Assembly (NCBI GenBank): GCA_013289705.1
Contig: JABCZM010000009.1
Span: 1-52,121 of the forward strand
Direction of reading: 5' to 3'
DNA from: Candidatus Saccharimonadota bacterium
Lineage (GTDB): Bacteria; Patescibacteriota; Saccharimonadia; Saccharimonadales; UBA4665
Length of the DNA: 52,121 nt
Shown here: in pieces, positions 1-6,950 of the stretch
Position numbering within the stretch: the stretch's first letter is position 1
Layout: each line of letters starts with the position of its first letter
Notes under the pieces: generated by a model
The model's input: the letters and a program-made list of their open reading frames with translations, nothing else
The model's database searches: none
Told to the model about the DNA's origin: nothing
Made by a program: the position numbers and the translations under genes

Positions 1-2
1 CC

Positions 3-110
3 AAGAAGCACGTTTCATGGATTCGACAAGCTTACGAGTACTTCCAGCGAATACTCACGGGGCTCAGGGCCTTAACGGTGCTGACGCCCCGTTCCAGAGG
101 TCAGGTTTGA
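3..110 (+). CDS. Possible C-terminal end of a gene cut by the window edge
   Basis: An open frame runs in from the left edge for 35 codons and stops at TGA 108-110. The peptide has a plausible amphipathic, aromatic-rich stretch (WIRQAYEYFQRIL) followed by a basic tail, but I do not recognise a family. The other two forward frames are less convincing: one stops at about base 75 and the other is the overlapping frame that runs on through the next gene. This may be a real C-terminus or non-coding DNA. Confidence 0.3.
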   Translation, partial: KKHVSWIRQAYEYFQRILTGLRALTVLTPRSRGQV

Positions 111-151
111 AGTGCATGTGGTTCAGTACTGGCGAGAACGCCATAAATCGT

Positions 152-157
152 TATAAT
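152..157 (+). promoter_or_regulatory. -10 box of a leaderless or near-leaderless promoter
   Basis: A perfect TATAAT lies 11 bp before the ATG at 169. Transcription would begin about 4-5 nt before the ATG. No Shine-Dalgarno is present and no good -35 is visible. Confidence 0.55.
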
Positions 158-168
158 GGGCATAGATT

Positions 169-828
169 ATGGCATCACTCTTCAGGAATAAGCATCGTTT
201 ACATGACCCAGTGTGGCATGTACAGATTGCAATGGTGGTGGCGATCATACTACAGCTTACGTTACCAGATAAATTCTCAGTCGGAACCCGTTATGCTATT
301 CCTGGGATCGAAGCTCTCTTGTTGGTCATCCTTTCGTTTACGACACCGAAGGAAAAAATATTTAAGTCGATCTCACGTCGTGTGAATGTCATCCTTCTCA
401 TCGGTATTACTTCTACGGCTAATGCATATGCGCTTGGTGAGGTTGCGAATCAGTTACTAAAGCATAGTGTGAGTAATGGCCGTGAACTTATCCTAACAGC
501 TATAAATATATACCTAACCAATATTATTATTTTTGGGCTCTGGTACTGGGAGATGGATGGCGGTGGACCTGGTGAGCGACAATTAGTTAAGGAATATGAA
601 CTAGACTTCTACTTTCCCCAGCAACAGAATGAGCTTCTCAAGCATCCGGAGTGGAAACCTACTTTTCTAGACTATGTATATGTCTCCTCAACCAATGCTA
701 TGGCATTTAGCCCAACTGATACGATGCCGTTATCTCGCCGGGCTAAAATGTTGATGCTTCTACAATCTACGGTGTCACTGATCGCAATTGCTTTGGTTGC
801 GGCCCGGGCTGTTAATATTCTCAATTAG
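169..828 (+). CDS. Integral membrane protein with an ion-channel-like C-terminal half
   Basis: 219 residues with about five hydrophobic segments (near 20-35, 45-60, 70-90, 100-122 and 190-215). A conserved-looking acidic/glycine patch (YWEMDGGGP) follows the fourth segment. The C-terminal part, FLDYVYVSSTNAMAFSPTD followed by SRRAKMLMLLQS and a last helix, resembles the pore-loop/second-helix arrangement of two-helix potassium channels and DUF1345-type proteins. It has no TVGYG-like selectivity filter, so a working K+ channel is unlikely. ATG 169 fits the TATAAT 11 bp upstream. The gene ends directly against the stop of convergent rlmH. Function unknown. Confidence 0.75.
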   Translation: MASLFRNKHRLHDPVWHVQIAMVVAIILQLTLPDKFSVGTRYAIPGIEALLLVILSFTTPKEKIFKSISRRVNVILLIGITSTANAYALGEVANQLLKHSVSNGRELILTAINIYLTNIIIFGLWYWEMDGGGPGERQLVKEYELDFYFPQQQNELLKHPEWKPTFLDYVYVSSTNAMAFSPTDTMPLSRRAKMLMLLQSTVSLIAIALVAARAVNILN

Positions 829-1269
829 TTATTTATGATACGGTTGGCCGGCATTGATACTGCTGGCCCGATATAAGGCTTCAAGCATGACAACCATTGC
901 CAGGTCGTGCGGAAACGTGAGTGGGCTAAGGCTCCATCGAAAGTCGGCTTTGTCGATTACTTCTTGCGGTAACCCTTCTGGCCCGCCAATGATAAAGCTG
1001 ATGTTTTTTTGTGTGAGCTCACGGCGCCGCAAGAACACTGCCAGCTCGCGGCTGCTCATTTCCTTGCCCTCTATAACTAACACGACTCGATAGGTGTCGG
1101 CCGAAGCGTCTAGAATTTTAGCGGCATCATTGGCGTATTTGTCGTGTAAGTGGTTCGCTACGACTTTATAAAAATGTTCCAGACGCCACATGTATTCGTT
1201 CCAGCCCAAGTTGGCATAGTGTAATTTTGGCTTGCCAACAGTTATGAGGTGGATTTTCATGGGTTTCAT
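829..1269 (-). CDS. rlmH: 23S rRNA pseudouridine-1915 N3-methyltransferase RlmH
   Basis: 146 residues, normal for the SPOUT-class RlmH family, which methylates pseudouridine 1915 in helix 69 of 23S rRNA using SAM. Visible family features are the N-terminal IHLITVGKPK strand, the SAM-knot segment FIIGGPEGLP (about residues 91-100), and the C-terminal LSPLTFPHDLAMVVMLEALYRA and GQPYHK, which are the best conserved parts of the family. The start codon overlaps the stop of the upstream methyltransferase gene (ATGA, 1266-1269), which indicates translational coupling. A second ATG at 1260 (MKIHL) is an equally plausible start. The stop abuts that of the convergent membrane-protein gene with no spacer. 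Confidence 0.96.
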   Translation of the reverse strand: MKPMKIHLITVGKPKLHYANLGWNEYMWRLEHFYKVVANHLHDKYANDAAKILDASADTYRVVLVIEGKEMSSRELAVFLRRRELTQKNISFIIGGPEGLPQEVIDKADFRWSLSPLTFPHDLAMVVMLEALYRASSINAGQPYHK

Positions 1270-1886
1270 AGATGTATGATACCAAGATTATGGGTGGTTT
1301 GGATGGTTATCTTGGGTAGCAGTTCGTGCACGGCTTTGGCGGCACCAGGCAATGCCTCACGGGCGTAATCATCAATGACAATGGTGCTTCCCGCCTGCAT
1401 ATGGGGCAGGACGAGTCGTAATGAGTCACGGATTGATTCGTAAAAGTCGCCGTCCAAGAATGCGAACGCAATTTTTTCTGGAATGTCTGCCTCTGTTAAA
1501 TTACTAAACCAGCCTTTGTGTACGGTTGGTGGCCGGAGGCCTGCCTTTTGAAATTCATGATGGAATTGCTTTTTACTGACGCTTAGCTCGCCGGCCTTGA
1601 ACTGTGTGCCGGCTGGGCTATCATCTTGAGCGGTTTTGGGCGGTAAGCCTTCGAACGAATCGTAGACGTGGAACTCTCTGGTGGTCTGGTGTAAATCGTG
1701 CGAATCGAGCAACCGTCGGATAAATAAGCTGGTGGTACCAATGTAACAGCCGAACTCCACGACTGCCCCGCTGACGTTCTTATCAATAATTTTTTCGAGC
1801 TCAGACAAGATTGTTCGGAGCTGATTGGTATTTACCTGATCCGAGATAAGCTGGTGGCGACCGAGCATTTCGTTGATTGTTGACAT
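1266..1886 (-). CDS. TylF/MycF-type SAM-dependent O-methyltransferase
   Basis: 206 residues with a class I methyltransferase fold. VVEFGCYIGTTS (about residues 43-54) is the SAM-binding loop, EFHVYDSFEGLPP (about 71-83) matches the TylF signature, and AFLDGDFYESIRDSL and IVIDDYAREALPGA carry the metal-binding acidic residues of the macrocin O-methyltransferase group. Shorter than antibiotic-pathway TylF proteins (about 250). In this context it is more likely to modify a sugar, lipid or small molecule than an antibiotic. The product is coupled to rlmH. The start at 1886 sits 6 bp after a perfect TATAAT, so the mRNA is probably leaderless. Substrate unknown. Confidence 0.85.
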   Translation of the reverse strand: MSTINEMLGRHQLISDQVNTNQLRTILSELEKIIDKNVSGAVVEFGCYIGTTSLFIRRLLDSHDLHQTTREFHVYDSFEGLPPKTAQDDSPAGTQFKAGELSVSKKQFHHEFQKAGLRPPTVHKGWFSNLTEADIPEKIAFAFLDGDFYESIRDSLRLVLPHMQAGSTIVIDDYAREALPGAAKAVHELLPKITIQTTHNLGIIHL

Positions 1887-1892
1887 GCCCTG

Positions 1893-1898
1893 ATTATA
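1893..1898 (-). promoter_or_regulatory. -10 box, leaderless promoter of the TylF-rlmH operon
   Basis: TATAAT on the minus strand, directly preceded by TG, exactly 6 bp before the ATG at 1886. It overlaps the umuC stop codon. No Shine-Dalgarno is present. Confidence 0.6.
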
Positions 1899-3180
1899 CA
1901 GGCTTCAGCACCGGTAATTCGGCCCAACTGCTGGTGTAGCGTGGGCTGCCAAGATGGAAGCGTGGGCGCCAGGCTTGGCTAAGGTCTTGTGAGGCGTAAT
2001 GGACGTGGTTGGTGCCATAGCGGCCGTTGAGCGAGTCTACGGCTCTCATGCGGGCTGTTTCGCGGTCGTTTCGTGCCGGATTAACCGTGCCAAGTAAATC
2101 GGTCTGGAGGGCTTGCGCTGGGATTAAATCGTAGAGCATCACATCGGCTTTGTGGTACAGCTCGTGCCCGCTAAAGATTTCTTCGAGTGCTTGGATGAGC
2201 GTGGCACAAATGTTGCCCGTGTCGGCGGTGGGTGTACCAAACTGCACGGCTTGGCTTAGTTTGCGGTAGCCGGGTTTATTGCGATTGGTACGGATTATGA
2301 CCATTGCCTGTCTGGCTAGTCGCTGTTCGCGGCGCAAATGGGCAGTGGCCTTGGCGGCAAGGTTGGTGATGGCGGCTTCGATGACGCTGAACTGATTGGT
2401 GTCTTCGCCAAACTGGCGGCCGCGCATAATCTGTTGCTGGGGTTTATGATGTTTTTGCAGCGGCAAGCAGGTGGTGCCGTTCAGTTCGGCAACCAGTTGC
2501 CGCCCATGGACGCCCATGAGCTGGCTGGCGTGCTTGGTTGAAAATTGACGTAGGTCGAGGGCGTTGTGGAGGCCTTCGGCCTTGAGTTTTGGCGCTAATC
2601 GCCAGCCAATGCCCCAAACATCCTGAATAGGTGTGCGTTGCAAGTAATAATCGGTTTGTTCGCGGCTGCTAGTGATAAGGCTGAGCACGCCGCCAAGTTC
2701 CGGTTCTTTTTTTGCACGTTCGGCAGCGAGTTTGGCTAAGGTTTTGCTAGTGGCAATGCCAATGGACACCGGCACGCCAATATACTTGAACACCTGGTCT
2801 CGTACCATAGCCGCCCACTGGGTGTAATCACTAATGTGTAGCTCGCTCAGGTCTAGAAACGATTCGTCTACCGAATAGACTTCGATGTGCGGCGTGATGC
2901 TGGTGAGCAAGTTGGTGATGCGGCTGCTGATGTCACCGTACAGTTCGAAATTTGCCGAAAACTGCACGACATTATGATCTTTGAGTGTGTGCAGGAATTT
3001 GAAGGCTGGTGCGGCCATCGGAATGCCGAGTGCTTTGGCTTCGTTGCTGCGGGCTACTACGCAGCCGTCATTGCTGGAAAGTACCACGACTGGCCTGCCT
3101 TCTAGATCTGGCCGAAACAGTTTTTCGCAAGAAACAAAGAAGTTATTGCAGTCGATGAGGGCGAAGATTGGTTGGCTCAT
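1894..3180 (-). CDS. umuC: UmuC-type Y-family translesion DNA polymerase
   Basis: 428 residues from the chosen start, close to the 422 of E. coli UmuC. MSQPIFALIDCNNFFVSCE is the typical N-terminus, with the first metal-binding Asp in ALIDCNNF. VYSVDESFLD carries the catalytic Asp-Glu pair, followed by SIGIATSKTLAKLAA, the helix-hairpin-helix segment DVWGIGWRLAPKL and the little-finger domain (GRQFGEDT onward). The C-terminal segment NGRYGTNHVHYASQDL is typical of UmuC. In-frame codons upstream to 3231 lie inside umuD and do not look like polymerase, so ATG 3180 is chosen; an AAGGAG lies about 13 nt upstream. It overlaps umuD by 38 bp. It copies across lesions, usually with processed UmuD as partner. 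Confidence 0.95.
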   Translation of the reverse strand: MSQPIFALIDCNNFFVSCEKLFRPDLEGRPVVVLSSNDGCVVARSNEAKALGIPMAAPAFKFLHTLKDHNVVQFSANFELYGDISSRITNLLTSITPHIEVYSVDESFLDLSELHISDYTQWAAMVRDQVFKYIGVPVSIGIATSKTLAKLAAERAKKEPELGGVLSLITSSREQTDYYLQRTPIQDVWGIGWRLAPKLKAEGLHNALDLRQFSTKHASQLMGVHGRQLVAELNGTTCLPLQKHHKPQQQIMRGRQFGEDTNQFSVIEAAITNLAAKATAHLRREQRLARQAMVIIRTNRNKPGYRKLSQAVQFGTPTADTGNICATLIQALEEIFSGHELYHKADVMLYDLIPAQALQTDLLGTVNPARNDRETARMRAVDSLNGRYGTNHVHYASQDLSQAWRPRFHLGSPRYTSSWAELPVLKPV

Positions 3181-3556
3181 TATAATTCTCGTGGCTCCTT
3201 TGGTATTGGTGAATAATGCTACTAACGACACCCCACGGCGTGTCTTCTTCTGTAAGGTGGTTCAGGTGAGCTATTTTGAAGCCCTGGTCGTGCCAGCAGA
3301 TGATGAGATCTGCTGGCATTGGATCGAGTGCTCGGTCGATGAGTGCGATGTCCCCATTAAAGATGCCTTGCTCGGCGTAATTATCGCCCTCGATGCGAAA
3401 GAAGTAGGTGCTGCTCGGATGACGGATAAGCAAACGGTCCAGGCTTAGTGATTGTGCACTGCCCCTGTCGGCCGCTGGGTTGGGAAAACCGGCATGTGTT
3501 GTGATTCCATCTCGTACTCCATCGCCTCCGGCCATAGCTGCCATACTTTCTTCCAT
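3143..3556 (-). CDS. umuD: UmuD homologue lacking the Ser/Lys protease dyad
   Basis: 137 residues from ATG 3556 (E. coli UmuD has 139), with an AGAGGA 8 nt upstream. The LexA-like beta core is recognisable: AGFPNPAAD matches the self-cleavage site region, then LLIRHPSSTYFFRIEGDN, GIFNGDIALIDRAL and WGVVSSIIH. Aligned to E. coli UmuD, catalytic Ser60 (GDSM) is Asn (GDNY) and Lys97 (FTVKKL) is Ala (FKIAHL), so autocleavage should be impossible. The bond at the cleavage site is Ala-Gly, as in many LexA proteins. It probably acts as a constitutive structural partner of UmuC. An upstream ATG at 3616 would add 20 poorly conserved residues and lacks a ribosome-binding site. Confidence 0.85.
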   Translation of the reverse strand: MEESMAAMAGGDGVRDGITTHAGFPNPAADRGSAQSLSLDRLLIRHPSSTYFFRIEGDNYAEQGIFNGDIALIDRALDPMPADLIICWHDQGFKIAHLNHLTEEDTPWGVVSSIIHQYQRSHENYNEPTNLRPHRLQ

Positions 3557-3591
3557 AATTTTTCCTCTGTGGTTAGGGTTTGTTTCTTCAT
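3445..3591 (-). CDS. 48-residue ORF overlapping umuD in another frame
   Basis: This short frame has the strongest Shine-Dalgarno of the operon, AGGAGGT 8 nt before ATG 3591, and its start overlaps the previous stop (TAATG). The peptide begins MKKQTLTTEEKLWKKVWQLW and is rich in Lys, Glu and Trp at first, then Pro/Gln-rich. It covers the first 37 codons of umuD in a different frame. It could be a real small protein, or a translated decoy that controls reinitiation at umuD. No family recognised. Confidence 0.4.
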   Translation of the reverse strand: MKKQTLTTEEKLWKKVWQLWPEAMEYEMESQHMPVFPTQRPTGAVHNH

Positions 3592-3863
3592 TACAGTGCA
3601 CCTCCTTTGACCCCAACCAAGGTCCAGCTGTTGTTCTCTAGTTTGAGTCGATAGGTTTGGCCATCTGCTCCGCTCATGTCGAATAGCTCGGCTAGTTTCT
3701 GGCCGCTTTTGATTAGCAGACGCAAACCACTTTCCGCAAAGGTGACGTTGTTGCCATCGAATTCGATTCGGCGTGGGAAGCTTTTAAAGTTTTGTCTTTG
3801 ATTTTGTGTAAAGTAGAACGAGTTAACAGTAACCTCGCGGTTAACAAGAGAGAATGTTTCCAT
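3591..3863 (-). CDS. Small hypothetical protein heading the umu operon
   Basis: 90 residues, no membrane segment or signal. The sequence looks like a small all-beta protein (VNSFYFTQNQ, FPRRIEFDGNNVTF, YRLKLENNSWTLVGV). It is not homologous to LexA or UmuD as far as I can tell. Start ATG 3863 is preceded by TTGGAGC about 8 nt upstream, which lies in one arm of a 10-bp inverted repeat. The stop overlaps the start of the 48-residue ORF, so it is co-translated with the umuDC genes. The position suggests an accessory or regulatory part of the mutagenesis operon; function unknown. Confidence 0.7.
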   Translation of the reverse strand: METFSLVNREVTVNSFYFTQNQRQNFKSFPRRIEFDGNNVTFAESGLRLLIKSGQKLAELFDMSGADGQTYRLKLENNSWTLVGVKGGAL

Positions 3864-3869
3864 GATATA

Positions 3870-3950
3870 AGCTCCAATCGTGATAGTAATAATAAAGAGA
3901 ACTGTGCGTAGATATTTCTAGCCAGTGAACGGATTTATGTGATTGGAGCT
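3870..3950. repeat. 10-bp inverted repeat enclosing the umu operon leader
   Basis: AGCTCCAATC at 3870-3879 and its exact reverse complement GATTGGAGCT at 3941-3950, 61 bp apart. In the operon mRNA the proximal arm contains the GGAGC ribosome-binding site of the 90-residue ORF, so pairing of the arms would hide it. If transcription starts between the arms the structure cannot form. Confidence 0.6.
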
Positions 3951-4150
3951 CTCAAGGATACGACTCTTTTTGTACCGTTCGAACAAGAGTTATGACCCAG
4001 GAACAATTGATTGGATAGCGCACAGGGACCGAGGTATGATTGCCCAAATTGGTATATAGAAGTCTGCGAGGAGGAAGTGAAGTAATCTCTAGACGAGATG
4101 TAAAACCCAGCCCTCACATGGCTTGGATATTACTATACGAGCCGCGCGGA
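3951..4150. other. Intergenic stretch upstream of the umu operon
   Basis: About 380 bp separates the umu operon start from the MMPL stop. Besides the inverted repeat and the hairpin near 4151, the only notable element is a perfect GTTCGAAC palindrome at 3977-3984, which could be an operator but does not match a LexA box I can defend. No convincing gene or promoter is seen here. Confidence 0.35.
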
Positions 4151-4179
4151 GAAAAAACAAGCTTGTGCTTGATTTTTTC
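4151..4179. terminator. Hairpin terminator downstream of the MMPL gene
   Basis: GAAAAAACAAGC, loop TTGT, then GCTTG-A-TTTTTTC with one bulged A. The A-rich and T-rich flanks suit termination in either direction, so it can serve the leftward MMPL transcript. A second small AACAC/GTGTT hairpin lies just beyond, near 4194-4206. Confidence 0.55.
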
Positions 4180-4245
4180 GAGCACGGCGTCGTAAACACG
4201 AAGTGTTACACGCCTCACTCCCTCATATTTGCAATGTGATTTTGC

Positions 4246-6387
4246 TTACTTTTTTCGGGCAATTTTTTTCACGGGACGGTTTTTGTCGACAGCTGGTTTG
4301 TGGCCGGGCCACCAAACTTTGTAGCCTAGGAGTGCGGCAACAGATGGAACTAGCAAGGTCGATATGATGAAGGCGGACAATACGATGCCAAAGGCAACTG
4401 CGAAGCCAAGCTGAGCGAGCAAGCTAATGCCGGCAAGCGCTAGCGAGCCGAAGGTGCCAGCCAAGATAAGGCCAGCGCTGGCAACGGTGGCGCCACTATG
4501 CTCGATGGCCACGTCCGATGCTTCGCGCGGTTTTAGACCGGCCCGAACTTCTTCACGCAGCCGTGTCATCACCAGAATGTTGTAGTCGGTACCAATTGCC
4601 ACTACAAAGATGTAGACCATAATCGGGATGAAGAATATCAAACCCGCGTTACCCTGAATGTTCTGGAACAGATAGACGGTACCACCGAGTGTTGCGGTGT
4701 AGCCCAGGGCCACGGCGAACAGTAAGTACAGCGGTGCCAAAGCGCTACGCAACAAGACCGCTAGGATGATGAAGATGATGATTGCTGCAGCTGGCAAGAT
4801 GACCGCCAAATCGCGGTTTACGGCACTACGAACATCGGCAAATGCGGCACTTTCGCCGTTGACGTAGGCTTTTGCACCGAGTGCGCTGCTTGCCTTTTGG
4901 ACGTCGGGTCGGAAGGTGTTATTCATGAAGTCTAGCGTTGCCGTTGAGCTGGCGTTACCGGCTAAGTAGGCTGTAACCTGAAGTGTTTTACCGTCTTTGG
5001 ATAGTCCGGCTGGCCCACCAGCGAGCGTGGTCTTTGGGATGGCGGCTAGCTCTTTTGAAGCCATGTCGATTTGGGTAGGTGTAAACGGTGTATCGGACGA
5101 GAAATACACTTCAGTTGGAGAAATTGCACCGGCCGAAAAGAGCCTGGCAACATCATTATATGCCTTGGCCGATTCGGTTTTTTGTGGTTGTTGTGAGCTA
5201 AAATCATAGCTTGTTTTGAGCTCGGTGTAGCCAAAAGCCAGTACTAGCAGAATCACTAGTGAGCCAGTTGCTACCCAGCCTGGACGTCGACCAATAAGAC
5301 CACCAACATGCTTGGATATTGTTCCCTTGGGTGTTTTCTGCCAGCCTTTGCTGGGCCAAAAAATCTTTGGTCCGATAATAGCAATAACTGCCGGAATAAG
5401 TGTTAGGACGGCAACCAGCATGGTGAGCACACAAATCACCAAACCAGGAGCTAGGTTTTTAAATAATCCAAAGTCCGAAAAGCCAAGGGCTGCAAACGCT
5501 GCTGCCACAACAAGCGCTGCCGACAGAATTGCTTCCCCTGCGCGGCTGAGTGCAAAGGCCACAACTTCGCGTCCACGGTCACCAGCCCGTAATTTTTCGC
5601 GGTAACGAAATAAGAGGAATAGGATGTAATCGGTACCAATTCCAAATAGCACAACGGTGTACAGAATGCTCAATTGGTCACTTATCTTAAAGCCAAAGGT
5701 TTTGGCGGCCAGAGCGATCAACGAACTCGCCAGGCTGTAGACCAAGCTTACGGCAATCACTGGTGCAAAGGCGGCGACTGGGCTGCGGAAGATAATGCCC
5801 GGCAAGATAATAACCAGCAGGAATGTCGCCATGGTGACAATCTTGGTGGCGGTAGTAAACGAGCTGCTGCTGTCCGCGTTCTGAGAGATCTGACCGGTCA
5901 AACCAGTGGTAAGGTCGCTGCCAACAACCAGTTTCTTGACGGCTTCACGGATAGATTTTGTTAGGTTTACGTCAGCTGTGCCACCCGTTACCTGTGTGCT
6001 GACGACCACTTGAACTATCTGTGCGCTGTCGTCCTTTGAGACGTTCGCATCAGATGTTATGACCGCTGCAACCTTTGAAACGTGTGCGGCTTTTAGTTGG
6101 GTGGCTAGTTTGGTGATTGTTGCATGGTCTGCGGCGGTTAGTTTGCCGCCATCTTGGCGTTTCACTAATAGGATTTCGACATCGTCTTTGGACTGCGGAA
6201 AGGCTTTTTCGGCAATCTTTTGAGCTTGGACGGAATCGTACTTGTTGGGTAGGAAGCTGGTCTGATCAGAGCTGGTGACAGAACTTAACTTTGGTGCAAA
6301 GGCGGTAATGGCAATGGCTGCTACTACCCAAACGGCAATTACTCGCCAACGATTCTTTACTACAAAGATCCCTAGTTTATTGAGCAT
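4246..6387 (-). CDS. MMPL-family (RND superfamily) membrane transporter
   Basis: 713 residues, with two repeats of one helix, a large extracytoplasmic loop and a five-helix bundle. The N-terminal helix is at about 10-30. Each half carries the family motif GTDY in its fourth helix, FGIGTDYILFLLFRYRE in the first half and IGTDYNILVMTRLREE in the second. The C-terminus is Lys/Arg-rich. The family exports lipids, peptides or drugs using the proton gradient. ATG 6387 has an AGGGGG 8 nt upstream, unlike the leaderless genes nearby. It is monocistronic and probably controlled at the palindrome overlapping its -10 box. No TetR/MarR-type regulator is encoded next to it. Substrate unknown. Confidence 0.93.
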   Translation of the reverse strand: MLNKLGIFVVKNRWRVIAVWVVAAIAITAFAPKLSSVTSSDQTSFLPNKYDSVQAQKIAEKAFPQSKDDVEILLVKRQDGGKLTAADHATITKLATQLKAAHVSKVAAVITSDANVSKDDSAQIVQVVVSTQVTGGTADVNLTKSIREAVKKLVVGSDLTTGLTGQISQNADSSSSFTTATKIVTMATFLLVIILPGIIFRSPVAAFAPVIAVSLVYSLASSLIALAAKTFGFKISDQLSILYTVVLFGIGTDYILFLLFRYREKLRAGDRGREVVAFALSRAGEAILSAALVVAAAFAALGFSDFGLFKNLAPGLVICVLTMLVAVLTLIPAVIAIIGPKIFWPSKGWQKTPKGTISKHVGGLIGRRPGWVATGSLVILLVLAFGYTELKTSYDFSSQQPQKTESAKAYNDVARLFSAGAISPTEVYFSSDTPFTPTQIDMASKELAAIPKTTLAGGPAGLSKDGKTLQVTAYLAGNASSTATLDFMNNTFRPDVQKASSALGAKAYVNGESAAFADVRSAVNRDLAVILPAAAIIIFIILAVLLRSALAPLYLLFAVALGYTATLGGTVYLFQNIQGNAGLIFFIPIMVYIFVVAIGTDYNILVMTRLREEVRAGLKPREASDVAIEHSGATVASAGLILAGTFGSLALAGISLLAQLGFAVAFGIVLSAFIISTLLVPSVAALLGYKVWWPGHKPAVDKNRPVKKIARKK

Positions 6388-6419
6388 ACCAGTGGCCCCC
6401 TATAATTCTGTATTTTTAA

Positions 6420-6440
6420 ATAGTTTATAGGCTAAACTAT
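6420..6440. promoter_or_regulatory. Palindromic operator candidate
   Basis: Perfect 8-bp inverted repeat ATAGTTTA-TAGGC-TAAACTAT. It covers most of the -10 box of the MMPL promoter, the usual place for a dimeric repressor (TetR/MarR/PadR type) to act. Confidence 0.6.
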
Positions 6441-6464
6441 ATGCTAGCTTCCCTCAGGAGTCAA
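6436..6464 (-). promoter_or_regulatory. Sigma-70-type promoter of the MMPL gene
   Basis: On the minus strand, TTGACT (6464-6459), 17-bp spacer, TATAGT (6441-6436). This is the most complete -35/-10 pair in the window. It gives a leader of about 40 nt with a Shine-Dalgarno. Confidence 0.7.
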
Positions 6465-6495
6465 CTATCAGACAACCGTGAGTCAAGTTATTGGT

Positions 6496-6915
6496 CTATA
6501 TGTCAATATTACTGAGAAATTCTACGAGTTCCCTAGGGGTAACTTCGGCTTTTACTATGTAACCATCGGCTTGTTGCTCGATATCGGCCCGAACTTCTTC
6601 ACGCTGTTCGAGGTTGGTGGTGATAATAATTTTGGCGTGTAAGTACGGTGTTTTCGCTGGATCGCGCAGAGCTTTGAGGACTTCAAAGCCTGTCATGCTG
6701 GGGATCATCAGATCGAGCAAGATGATATCGAATTGATCGGTTGCAGCAAGCGCCAGACCCTGCTGGCCGTCAGGCTCGACGGTGATGCTGTAGCCGGCTT
6801 TGGTTAGCGCTCGGACGTAAAGCTCACTGATGAAATATTCATCTTCGATACACAATACTTTTTTGCCGTTTGATTCGCTGGTTGATTTGTTGTTTGGTTC
6901 GCCATTTAATTCCAT
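6496..6915 (-). CDS. Single-domain response regulator (receiver only)
   Basis: 139 residues: a 17-residue polar N-terminal tail, then one CheY-like receiver domain. Acidic pocket residues lie in CIEDEYF, the phospho-acceptor is Asp68 in ILLDLMIPSMTG, the switch Thr is in IIITTN, and the conserved Lys is in IVKAEVTPRELV. There is no output domain, so signalling must go through protein contacts or a phosphorelay. It lies 35 bp downstream of the histidine kinase gene on the same strand. It has its own leaderless promoter (TGATACACT, 6 bp from the ATG), so it can be made independently of the kinase. Confidence 0.93.
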   Translation of the reverse strand: MELNGEPNNKSTSESNGKKVLCIEDEYFISELYVRALTKAGYSITVEPDGQQGLALAATDQFDIILLDLMIPSMTGFEVLKALRDPAKTPYLHAKIIITTNLEQREEVRADIEQQADGYIVKAEVTPRELVEFLSNIDI

Positions 6916-6921
6916 GAGTCT

Positions 6922-6927
6922 AGTGTA
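6922..6927 (-). promoter_or_regulatory. Extended -10 box, leaderless promoter of the receiver gene
   Basis: TG-A-TACACT on the minus strand, 6 bp before ATG 6915. No Shine-Dalgarno. Confidence 0.55.
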
Positions 6928-6950
6928 TCAGAAGTAGCTCTAGATTGCGT

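Noticed and set aside
3977-3984. GTTCGAAC palindrome as a LexA (SOS) box
   Set aside because: It lacks the spaced GAAC-N4-GTTC arrangement of known boxes, and no promoter could be placed relative to it.
3935-4117. 60-residue reverse frame upstream of the umu operon
   Set aside because: No ribosome-binding site or leaderless -10, and a Ser/Cys/Tyr-rich, unstructured composition. It also lacks the operon spacing seen for its neighbours.
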